This document shows, piece after piece, positions 15,748-23,382 of a stretch of DNA of 64,000 bases; position 1 is the stretch's first letter; the number at the start of each line of letters is the position of its first letter. Under the pieces are notes generated by a model that saw only the letters and a list, made by a program, of their open reading frames with translations, made no database searches and was not told where the DNA came from. Origin of the DNA: Bacteroidales bacterium. Its GTDB lineage: Bacteria > Bacteroidota > Bacteroidia > Bacteroidales > Muribaculaceae. The stretch spans positions 28,941 through 92,940 of the forward strand of contig QAMW01000027.1 of the NCBI GenBank assembly GCA_003150235.1, in the 5' to 3' direction. Both the position numbers and the translations under genes were made by a program.

Positions 15748-17268
15748 TTATCCCTGATGCGCGTCGCGGAGAAGGTCGTTGACGGTCTTAACCGGATTGA
15801 ATGTGGCGATAGGCACTTCGACAAACACTGTGTTCCAGTCGCTCATGGCACCGTTCCAGAGTCCGGGAAGTTCCAGGGCACGGAGTTCCTTGCCGTTCTT
15901 TGACTTTGACGAGATGAAGCCGGTGTCGGGGTCTACGTAGCGCGGAAGGTCAAATTTCTTGCCGTTGACATCCTTTACGTAACATACGAGGTCAACCGGA
16001 TTGAAATGGGTAGCTTTTCCTACCATCTCCTTATATGATTCGTTCGCAGGATCAATTTGGGTGCTTTCAAGAATCTGGGGTGAGGTAGATCCGTCGGGAT
16101 TGTAGGTAATATACGGACCGCCGCCGGGTTCGCCTTCGTTGCGCACCATTCCGCACACTCTTATGGGTCGGTTGAGCTTATCCTTGATATAAAGCACGAG
16201 GTCGGCGTCTTCGAGCGATTTCATCTTTTCATCGCGTATGTTAAGCGTGTCGTGCATGAAAGCTATCATCTCCCTTACATCCTCAATGGTGTACTTTCCG
16301 GTGTTTATCATTTCAAGATAAGCCTTTACCTTATCCTGCACTTCCATCAGATAACCGGCAATGACCTTCTTGTAGTCAATGGTGGCGCCTCTCTTGGAGT
16401 CGGGTACCACATTGTCGATATTCTTTATGAAGATGACTGCTGAATCAATGTCATTGAGATTTTCGATAAGTGCGCCGTGACCACCGGGACGGAACAACAG
16501 GTTACCGTTGTCGCGGAACGGGGTGTTGTCGGGATTCACCGCAACAGTGTCGGTGGATTTTTTCTGTTCCGACAGGCTTATGTTATATTTCACGTTGAAA
16601 CGCTTCTCGAAGGCCGGTACACTATCCGCGATTTTTTTCTCGAAAAGCGCGCGATGCTCGGGCGATACCGTGAAATGGAGGTTCACGATGCCTTTGCTGT
16701 TGGCTGCTGTCTGTGCGCCTTCCACAAGGTGCTCTTCAAGCGGTGTGCGCGCTCCTTCCGGATAAGCGTGAAATTCGAGAAGACCCTTCGGGAGATTTCC
16801 GTAGTTAAGCCCGTTCTTGCCGAGAAGTGCGGCTACGATATCCTTGTAACGGCGGTCGGCTTTGAGGGTGTCAAGGTCGGCGTTATAAAGTTTCTTTGCC
16901 ACTTCGTTTAATTCGGGATAGAATGCAAAGTGTTCAAGGTCGGCGATGAACTTTGCCGGCGCGCTGCCTTCTGCCGGCTCATTTGCCTCGCCGTCAAGAA
17001 ACTCGAAGAGAGCTTTGAACATGCGCGATGCAGCTCCCGATGCCGGCACAAATTTATATACTTCGCCGCCGTCGGCAAGAAATTTGTCCCAACGTGCCAC
17101 TGCTTCTTCCCTTCCTTTGTCGTCAAGGCTGGTGATACCTGCCCCTATGCGGGCGGAATCAAGTATGCGCAGGTACGGGAATCCTGTCTCGAATCGTTCT
17201 ATCTGTGCATTGAAAATTTCGGGTGTGATACCCCTTTGCTCAAGTGTTTTTGCGTCTTCAGGTGTCAT
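15748..17268 (-). CDS. DUF4301 family protein
   Basis: 506 residues, matching the usual length of DUF4301, a family largely confined to Bacteroidota. The stretch FVPASGAASRMFKALFEF (about 75-92) resembles the phosphate-binding loop of nucleotidyltransferases, and GNLLFRPGGHGALIENLNDID and CGMVRNEGEPGGGPYI look like further sugar-nucleotide-type loops. A nucleotidyltransferase-like role is therefore an inference; no experimental function is known to me. A TAnnTTTG box (17297-17304) stands 28 nt upstream of the start. Confidence 0.82.
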   Translation of the reverse strand: MTPEDAKTLEQRGITPEIFNAQIERFETGFPYLRILDSARIGAGITSLDDKGREEAVARWDKFLADGGEVYKFVPASGAASRMFKALFEFLDGEANEPAEGSAPAKFIADLEHFAFYPELNEVAKKLYNADLDTLKADRRYKDIVAALLGKNGLNYGNLPKGLLEFHAYPEGARTPLEEHLVEGAQTAANSKGIVNLHFTVSPEHRALFEKKIADSVPAFEKRFNVKYNISLSEQKKSTDTVAVNPDNTPFRDNGNLLFRPGGHGALIENLNDIDSAVIFIKNIDNVVPDSKRGATIDYKKVIAGYLMEVQDKVKAYLEMINTGKYTIEDVREMIAFMHDTLNIRDEKMKSLEDADLVLYIKDKLNRPIRVCGMVRNEGEPGGGPYITYNPDGSTSPQILESTQIDPANESYKEMVGKATHFNPVDLVCYVKDVNGKKFDLPRYVDPDTGFISSKSKNGKELRALELPGLWNGAMSDWNTVFVEVPIATFNPVKTVNDLLRDAHQG

Positions 17269-17296
17269 TACTTGGTAGATTTGGTTAGTGTTGTGA

Positions 17297-17304
17297 CAAA
17301 GATA
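17297..17304 (-). promoter_or_regulatory. Candidate -7 box for DUF4301 gene
   Basis: On the minus strand this reads TATCTTTG (TAnnTTTG), 28 nt before the ATG at 17268. No convincing -33 TTTG is seen 19-21 nt upstream. Confidence 0.45.
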
Positions 17305-17319
17305 ATAATTAATTCTGTA

Positions 17320-19326
17320 TTATCGCGTCATTCGTTTGAGAAGATTGTAACTTGGTACGATGCCAAGTTCGCCCGCCTTGCTGAGGTCGGCGATTCCAGC
17401 CTCACGGTTACCTAATTTCAGGTAGAGGTAACCACGGTTATAATATGCTTCGCCAAACTCCGGCTTCAGCTCGATAGCCTTTGAGTAGGCGCTGATTGCC
17501 GATGTGAGGTCTCCGTTTGACACAAGCAGATTGCCCTTGTTGTAATGGGCAAACGGCATACGCGGCGACAGCTCGATTACCTTGTTTATGTCGTCCATCA
17601 CCTCGGCGGTTACCATTTTTGCGGTCTGCATACGAAGACGGCTGTCCTCTGTATTGTTATTGTCGCCAATCGCAGTGACATCGGCGTTTTTGAGCCGTGC
17701 ATTGGCGCGAAGGAAATATGCAAGGGTGAAGTCGGGTGCGAGTTCCACCGCCTTGTTAAGGTCGGCTATCGCCGCCTGATAATTGCGGAGGGTGTAATAG
17801 TCCATCGCCCTGCCGAAATAGTCGATTGCGCGCGGCTCGTGGGTGGCGATGTAGGAATTGTAATATTCGATTGAACTGAAATGACGCGCTATCGCCTCTT
17901 CATCGTTGAGTTGCGGCTCGTGATTGGTGACCATCACTACGAAGCGGAGCATACGGGTGGCGTTGATATCATCAATTTCCTTTATATAATAGGGCACCTC
18001 TTTTATCTCGGTTGTGGTGACATAGTAGGAGGGCGTGAAGTATGGCTCGATTTCGATTATCACGTTCTGGTCCTGTACGCGTCCCTTGATACCGGCGGTA
18101 TTGTATTCTTCCTTGACTTGGGCGTTGTTGGCGATGGTGAGCAGCGATGTGAAGCGGTTTGCCACATCCTCCTGTGTTTCCTGTCGGTCTTCTCCTGTCG
18201 CTACATTTTCTTCATTGTTTTCCACCGGCTGCTTTGACAGGGCGAGCGACTTCCGGTAATCACGCTCGGCTCTTGCCGTCTCACCCATTAGGCGGAGGTC
18301 CTCCGACCTTACGAAATAGGCTCCGGAAAATGTCGGGAATGCCTCGATTACCTTGTCAAGGTCGGCTACCGAACTTTTGTAGTCGGCGATGTCCTTGTAG
18401 AGCAACGCACGGTTGTAAAGGGCATGGTAATTATTGGGGTCAAGACTTATCACTTTTGAGAAATCATCGATAGCCTTGTTGTTGTCATGCACCTCGGCGC
18501 GAAGCAGTCCGCGGTTGAAAAGCGCAGTAGCGTTCAGCGGTTCAAGCTGGATTGCGTAGTCATAGTCAGCCATCGCCCCGAAATAGTCGTCAAGATTATA
18601 TCTGAGAAACGCCCTGTTGATGAAATATCCCGCAAACTGCGGCTGCAGCTTTATTGCCTCATCCATGTCGGCGAGTGCCTTGGCGAAATCTTTAGATGAC
18701 GATATGGCTATGTCGGCGCGCATTACGTATGCGTTTGTCGCGTTTTTGTTGAGTTCGAGAGCATGGTTGATGTCATCCAGGGCTGCGATGGTGTCACCTG
18801 TGGCGAGCCGGAGTTTTGCCCTGCCGATGTAGCCGTTGTCAAAGCGTGGATAGGCTTTAAGCAGTGTGGCAAAGGTCTTTTCGGCTGCCTCGTAGTCCTC
18901 GACCTCTTCCTCGGCAAGAGCTTTGTTGAAAAGTATTCCGCGGTTTTCGGGAAGCTGTTCGAGCGCTTTCTCATAATCGGCTATCGCCTCACGGTGTCGT
19001 CCGAGATTCTGGCGCGCGACACCTCTCACTTCGTATGCGTTGGTGATAAAGGGATTTTTCTGTATCGCCATGGAAGCGTCTTCCTCCGCGCCCCGGTAGT
19101 CGTCGAGACTGAGTTTGGCTATCGCCCTGAAAAAATAGGGCTGCGCGAGATATGGTTTTGCCGCTATGACCTGATTGAAATATTGAATCGAGAGTACATA
19201 GTCTTCAAGATAGAGCGAATTTTGACCTATGCGGAGCACCTGGTCAGTGTTGACCTGGGCTTTTACGGGTGTCATCCCGAATGAACATAATATGATGAAA
19301 AATAGTATATATTTCAGATGTTTCAT
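17320..19326 (-). CDS. Large secreted tetratricopeptide-repeat protein
   Basis: About 668 residues from the ATG at 19326 (MKHLKYILFFIILCSFGMTPVKA, signal peptide); the ORF also allows a start four codons earlier. At least eleven TPR units are visible (repeated A..DY..AI.L.P....A...RG/RA patterns), eight or more in residues 25-370 and four in 480-650. A non-TPR insert at about 390-470 holds VITNTEI-like strands. Likely a periplasmic or outer-membrane scaffold. The partner is unknown. The terminal TPRs (FGEAYYNRGYLYLKLGNREAGIADL) are well preserved. Confidence 0.88.
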   Translation of the reverse strand: MKHLKYILFFIILCSFGMTPVKAQVNTDQVLRIGQNSLYLEDYVLSIQYFNQVIAAKPYLAQPYFFRAIAKLSLDDYRGAEEDASMAIQKNPFITNAYEVRGVARQNLGRHREAIADYEKALEQLPENRGILFNKALAEEEVEDYEAAEKTFATLLKAYPRFDNGYIGRAKLRLATGDTIAALDDINHALELNKNATNAYVMRADIAISSSKDFAKALADMDEAIKLQPQFAGYFINRAFLRYNLDDYFGAMADYDYAIQLEPLNATALFNRGLLRAEVHDNNKAIDDFSKVISLDPNNYHALYNRALLYKDIADYKSSVADLDKVIEAFPTFSGAYFVRSEDLRLMGETARAERDYRKSLALSKQPVENNEENVATGEDRQETQEDVANRFTSLLTIANNAQVKEEYNTAGIKGRVQDQNVIIEIEPYFTPSYYVTTTEIKEVPYYIKEIDDINATRMLRFVVMVTNHEPQLNDEEAIARHFSSIEYYNSYIATHEPRAIDYFGRAMDYYTLRNYQAAIADLNKAVELAPDFTLAYFLRANARLKNADVTAIGDNNNTEDSRLRMQTAKMVTAEVMDDINKVIELSPRMPFAHYNKGNLLVSNGDLTSAISAYSKAIELKPEFGEAYYNRGYLYLKLGNREAGIADLSKAGELGIVPSYNLLKRMTR

Positions 19327-19414
19327 GATGCGTGACATGTTGCATATAATATTGATGTAAAGTTACGTCATTAAAATTTATTATCGGGAAATTTTGAAAA
19401 AAATAACATATACG

Positions 19415-20683
19415 ATGGACTCTAAAGAGAAGGTTGTGGTGATAGGCGGCGGATTTGCCGGTATTAATTTCGTGAAAAAACTCGACAGGAAGCGTTACGA
19501 TGTCATTCTTGTCGACCGGAACAATTATCATAGTTTTCCCCCGCTTTTTTATCAGGTGGCGGCATCCGGATTGGAGCCTGCAAGCATTTCGTTCCCGTTC
19601 AGGCGTGAGATGCGCAAGATGACGCCTCCGCCATGTTACCACATAGGTGAGGTCAAGTCAATCGATGTTATAGATAAAAAGGTGGTGACGCAGTATGAGA
19701 CGTTGCATTACGACCTGCTCGTGATAGCGACCGGCACTACCAACAACTTTTTCAATATCCCCGATATCTATAAGCGCGTGTTCACAATCAAGAGCACCGG
19801 AGAAGCGATACGTTGCCGCAACGAGATACTAGACCGTCTTGAACGGGCAAGTATATGCCGCGATGATGAGGCACGGAAAAAATTGTTGAGTTTTACCGTT
19901 ATAGGGGGCGGTCCTACCGGTGTGGAGGTCGCGGGCGCTTTAGGGGAGATGAAGCGTTACATCCTTCGGCGAGAATACAAGTCTATTCCTCCGGAGCAAC
20001 TTGTGATAACGCTTGTCGAAGGCTCTGACAGACTGTTGCGCACCATGAGCGAGACCGCTTCGGGTTCGGCGTTGAAATATCTGAAAGAGCTGTCGGTTAA
20101 TGTGATGCTGAATCAGTCCATGAAGTCGTATGATGACAATGTGGTGACATTCACCGACGGCTCGACACTCTATTCCGGAATGGTTATATGGACGGCAGGT
20201 GTCACCGGAGAATCCGTTTCAGTCGAAAACGGCACCATAGAGCGCGGTCCGGGCAACCGTATCATGGTGGATGCCTATAACCGGGTCAAAGGTCACGACG
20301 ACATTTTTGCCTTGGGCGACATCGCCTTGTATTGCGACGACAGTTATCCGCGCGGATGTCCGCAGCTTGCGCAGGTAGCGATACAGCAGGCGCGTAATCT
20401 CGCGAAAAATCTCAATTCGGGCGCGATGAAGAAGCCGTTTGAGTATAAGGACAAAGGTTCGATGGCGACAATCGGGCGCAATCGTGCAGTCGCCGACCTG
20501 AAGCATCTGCATTTGACCGGTTTTGTCGCATGGTTTGTGTGGATGTTCATCCATCTGATATCGCTGCTCGGTATGCGCAACAAGCTCGTTGTGCTCACCA
20601 ACTGGGTCTGGGCATACTTCTCTTATCCCACATCGCTGCGTTTGCTCTTCCGTCCGAGCCGCTATCCGCTCCGTGACCGCTGA
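19415..20683 (+). CDS. Type II NADH dehydrogenase (NDH-2 family)
   Basis: About 422 residues from ATG 19415; a TTG 21 nt earlier extends the frame but gives no family match. Two dinucleotide-binding folds are seen: VVVIGGGFAGINFVKKL for FAD at the N-terminus and FTVIGGGPTGVEVAGAL for NADH in the middle. FALGDIA closes the FAD site, and QLAQVAIQQA precedes the membrane-associating C-terminal part (VAWFVWMFIHLISLLGM). The enzyme oxidises NADH and passes electrons to quinone without pumping. Convergent with the histidine kinase gene 4 nt away. Confidence 0.93.
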   Translation: MDSKEKVVVIGGGFAGINFVKKLDRKRYDVILVDRNNYHSFPPLFYQVAASGLEPASISFPFRREMRKMTPPPCYHIGEVKSIDVIDKKVVTQYETLHYDLLVIATGTTNNFFNIPDIYKRVFTIKSTGEAIRCRNEILDRLERASICRDDEARKKLLSFTVIGGGPTGVEVAGALGEMKRYILRREYKSIPPEQLVITLVEGSDRLLRTMSETASGSALKYLKELSVNVMLNQSMKSYDDNVVTFTDGSTLYSGMVIWTAGVTGESVSVENGTIERGPGNRIMVDAYNRVKGHDDIFALGDIALYCDDSYPRGCPQLAQVAIQQARNLAKNLNSGAMKKPFEYKDKGSMATIGRNRAVADLKHLHLTGFVAWFVWMFIHLISLLGMRNKLVVLTNWVWAYFSYPTSLRLLFRPSRYPLRDR

Positions 20684-20687
20684 ACGC

Positions 20688-21839
20688 TCAGGAAAAAGTA
20701 AGCGCGAACACCGTGGGAGATGTTTGGGTGGTGTAGGGGAGAAGTCGCAGTGTCGCGCCCTGTGCCTTTGCAAGAGTGCGGCTATAGGGAAGCCCTATGC
20801 CGTTGCCCGATTTCTTTGTCGTGAAAAACGGCACAAACAGTTGCCGTTGTATCTCCTCCGGAATCTGTTCACCATGATTGATTACCATGATTGTGACTGC
20901 GCCGTCGGTGTCTGATGAGGCATCGAGTGTTACCGTTTCTCCCTCCGGGGATGCCTCTATGGCGTTGCGCACAAGATTGACAAGGATTCCGGTGGTCATG
21001 TCGCGGTCACAATAGGCAATCAGGGAAGATGGGGTCACTTTGTCGTTGATTTTTACATTGCGGCTTTCTGCAAATCCTGAGGAGAGGGTGGAGAGATGGC
21101 GGAGCAGCGGCTCGATTTCGACAAGCTCAGGCGACGGGACGGCGACTGTCGACAACCGCCGGTAGGATGATATGAAGCGTGACAGTTGTGCCGATGCCTC
21201 GTTGATGGTCGACAATCCGGCGCGTATGGTTTCGGAATCTTTGTCGGGAAGCGACAGCAGTGTCTCGCTCAACGATTTTATCGGTGCCGCGAAATTCATG
21301 ATTTCATGGGTCATCACCCGCGTTAGTCTTTGCCATGAGTCGATTTCGCAATCGTCAAGTTCAGAGCCGATGTTTGTGATTGACACTATTTTGAGAGTCT
21401 CGCCACGCAGGGTTATGTTTGAAATGCGCAGCGACAATGACATGCTGCGCCCTGATGCCACACCGGTAGATATGAAGCGGGCTCCTGGAGCTGCCTCAAG
21501 TATCTTTTGGGGAAGGGATGCCTCAAATTCCGCCAGCCTTTTCAGGTGAGTCACTGTCTCCATACCGAAAAGACGACATGCAGCGTCGTTGCACCGCACC
21601 ACATATCCCTTTGCATCCACGACCATTATCCCTGACTCCACGCTGTCGACAATCAGTTCGTAATAGCGCTCACGCTCAGCGGCGTCACGCCTCATGCGTG
21701 AGAGCATGGCGTTGATGCGGTTGAGCATTGCGTTGACGCTCTTTGTCCCTCTGACAGGGAATCGTATGGTGGTGTCGCCGTTTTCAATCGCCTCAATGAG
21801 CAATTCCAGCTTACGACTGCTGAACCATCGCCATGTCAT
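20688..21839 (-). CDS. Soluble PAS-domain sensor histidine kinase (NtrB-like)
   Basis: 383 residues. No membrane segments are visible. A PAS domain (about 62-160: VESGIMVVDAKGYVVRCNDAACRLFG) is followed by the phosphoacceptor helix with His178 in RVMTHEIMNFAAPIKSLSE, then an ATPase domain with N-box NLVRNAIEAS, G1/G2 region GNGIGLPYSRTLAKAQG. It ends in a compact C-terminus. Its start overlaps the stop of the sigma-54 regulator by 4 nt, so the two form a two-component operon. The signal is unknown; the divergent ABC transporter is the likely target. Confidence 0.92.
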   Translation of the reverse strand: MTWRWFSSRKLELLIEAIENGDTTIRFPVRGTKSVNAMLNRINAMLSRMRRDAAERERYYELIVDSVESGIMVVDAKGYVVRCNDAACRLFGMETVTHLKRLAEFEASLPQKILEAAPGARFISTGVASGRSMSLSLRISNITLRGETLKIVSITNIGSELDDCEIDSWQRLTRVMTHEIMNFAAPIKSLSETLLSLPDKDSETIRAGLSTINEASAQLSRFISSYRRLSTVAVPSPELVEIEPLLRHLSTLSSGFAESRNVKINDKVTPSSLIAYCDRDMTTGILVNLVRNAIEASPEGETVTLDASSDTDGAVTIMVINHGEQIPEEIQRQLFVPFFTTKKSGNGIGLPYSRTLAKAQGATLRLLPYTTQTSPTVFALTFS

Positions 21840-23170
21840 AGCCCGTAACGCTTCATTTTGTTATACAATGTCTGACGCGTGATGCCGAGCCGCGTCGAGG
21901 CTGCGCTCAGGTTTCCGTTGCAGAGACGTATCGCCTCGGCTATCATCACCCGTTCCATATCTTCGAGCGTCGACGGTTGTGATTGAACCGGAACGGTTTC
22001 CCGTTGTAATGATGAGAAAACATCGGGTGTAAGGATGTCGGAGTCGCTGAGTATCACTGCTTTCTCAATCACATGGCGAAGCTCGCGGATGTTTCCGTGC
22101 CAGGAGTAGTTATATAAAAGCTGTTCGGCGGCGGGAGAGATACCTTTCACATCGCGGTTGTAGATGTCGGCAAAATGGTTGATAAACCGCATGGCAAGTA
22201 TCGGAATGTCGTCGCGTCGCTCGCGCAACGGCGGCAGATGAAGATGAATGGTGTTGATGCGGTATAGAAGGTCCTCACGGAATGTGCCATCCGCGACCAT
22301 TGCGTCAAGATTGCGGTTGGTGGCGCATATCAGCCGTATGTCTACAGGGACGGGGCGGTTGCTGCCCACGCGCACTATCCGGCGGCTTTGGAGCGCGGTG
22401 AGGAGTTTGGATTGCAGGTGCATCGGCAGGTTGCCTATCTCGTCAAGGAAAAGTGTGCCGCCCGATGCCTCCTCGATTTTTCCGGTGCGGTCGGTCATGG
22501 CATTGGTGAACGAGCCTTTTACATGACCGAACAGCTCGCTTTCAAAGAGCGATTCTGTGACAGAACCCATGTCGACCTGCAGACAGCGTTTTGACGCGCG
22601 ACATGACCGCTGATGTATCTCGCGTGCAAGTAGCTCCTTGCCCGTGCCGTTTTCTCCAGTGATCAGGATGTTTGCCTCTGTCGGTGCTGCTTTTATCACA
22701 AGTTCTCTTAGCCGGCACATCTCCTCCGAAAATCCCCATAACATTCGGTCGGGTACGTCATTTGCCGTTTTGGACTGCCCGTTACGATAGCGTCGGCATG
22801 CTTTCAGTACCTTGTCAACAAGTACACTGTTTTCCCAAGGCTTCACGATGAAGTCGGCGGCTCCTTCCTGGATGCCTCTTACGGCAAGCTCGATGTCGGC
22901 ATAAGCTGTTATGAGAATAACCGGTGTTTTCGGATTCCTCTCCCTGATGCGCTTGAGCTGGAACATCCCTTCATTGCCGGAGTTAAGTCCGGCATTGAAA
23001 TTCATGTCAAGCAACACGCAGTCTACTTTCTCGCTCTGCATGATTTCATCGATTCTCACCGGCGACGGCAGAGTCACCACCTTCTCGAAGTCGTTGCGCA
23101 GCAACAGGGAGATAGCGGTCAGCACGGCGCGGTTATCGTCGACCACGAGGAGTGTGTTAAATTTCTTCAT
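21836..23170 (-). CDS. Sigma-54-dependent response regulator (NtrC family)
   Basis: 444 residues in three domains. The receiver has phosphoacceptor Asp55 (CVLLDMNF) and Lys in FIVKPW. The AAA+ domain has Walker A GENGTGKELLA, Walker B GGTLFLDEIG and an arginine-finger block LRERRDDIP. The C-terminal Fis-type helix-turn-helix reads LSAASTRLGITRQTLYNKMKRYGL. The sigma-54 contact loop reads GSFTNA where GAFTGA, or GAFTDA in many Bacteroidota, is expected. It is the first gene of a two-gene unit with the kinase; a TAGATTTG box ends 5 nt before its ATG. Confidence 0.95.
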   Translation of the reverse strand: MKKFNTLLVVDDNRAVLTAISLLLRNDFEKVVTLPSPVRIDEIMQSEKVDCVLLDMNFNAGLNSGNEGMFQLKRIRERNPKTPVILITAYADIELAVRGIQEGAADFIVKPWENSVLVDKVLKACRRYRNGQSKTANDVPDRMLWGFSEEMCRLRELVIKAAPTEANILITGENGTGKELLAREIHQRSCRASKRCLQVDMGSVTESLFESELFGHVKGSFTNAMTDRTGKIEEASGGTLFLDEIGNLPMHLQSKLLTALQSRRIVRVGSNRPVPVDIRLICATNRNLDAMVADGTFREDLLYRINTIHLHLPPLRERRDDIPILAMRFINHFADIYNRDVKGISPAAEQLLYNYSWHGNIRELRHVIEKAVILSDSDILTPDVFSSLQRETVPVQSQPSTLEDMERVMIAEAIRLCNGNLSAASTRLGITRQTLYNKMKRYGL

Positions 23171-23175
23171 GACGG

Positions 23176-23183
23176 CAAATCTA
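23176..23183 (-). promoter_or_regulatory. Candidate -7 box directly before the sigma-54 regulator
   Basis: Minus-strand TAGATTTG fits TAnnTTTG and ends 5 nt before the ATG at 23170, predicting a leaderless or near-leaderless message. Confidence 0.45.
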
Positions 23184-23191
23184 CGAAAATA

Positions 23192-23208
23192 ATGGTTAAA
23201 TTAGCCAT
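23192..23208. promoter_or_regulatory. Near-perfect 17-nt palindrome, possible operator
   Basis: ATGGTTAAATTAGCCAT is symmetric about its central A except for one T/G pair. It lies where the -33 element of the regulator promoter should be, 9 nt upstream of the -7 box. It could be a binding site for the Fis-type HTH of the sigma-54 activator, either as an autorepression site or as an upstream activator site for the divergent transporter. This is inference from symmetry and position. Confidence 0.35.
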
Positions 23209-23328
23209 GATTATTGCAGATTGCATTGCGCGCCGTGTAAGAATTATTTACAGTGTCTGTCTAAAATTTTTACATGGCTTGCCGATGGGGAAAAGCTAAT
23301 GTATTTATTACCAGCGGCGTTGCTGTTT

Positions 23329-23343
23329 TGGCACGATGTATGA
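23329..23343 (+). promoter_or_regulatory. Candidate sigma-54 promoter for the ABC transporter
   Basis: TGGCACGATGTATGA compared with consensus TGGCACG-N4-TTGC: the -24 half matches fully and the -12 half matches at two of four bases (the final C is A). It reads toward the permease gene and sits about 50 nt before the preferred ATG at 23383. The adjacent gene pair encodes a sigma-54 activator, which makes the match more plausible. Confidence 0.45.
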
Positions 23344-23382
23344 AATAATCATTGGCAAGCAATAATGCAAAATCAACACATT

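Noticed and set aside
23341..23376. Second sigma-54-like match (TTGGCAAGCAATAATGC) before the permease
   Set aside because: GG and GC are separated by 11 rather than 10 nt, which sigma-54 does not tolerate well; the match at 23329-23343 has the correct spacing.
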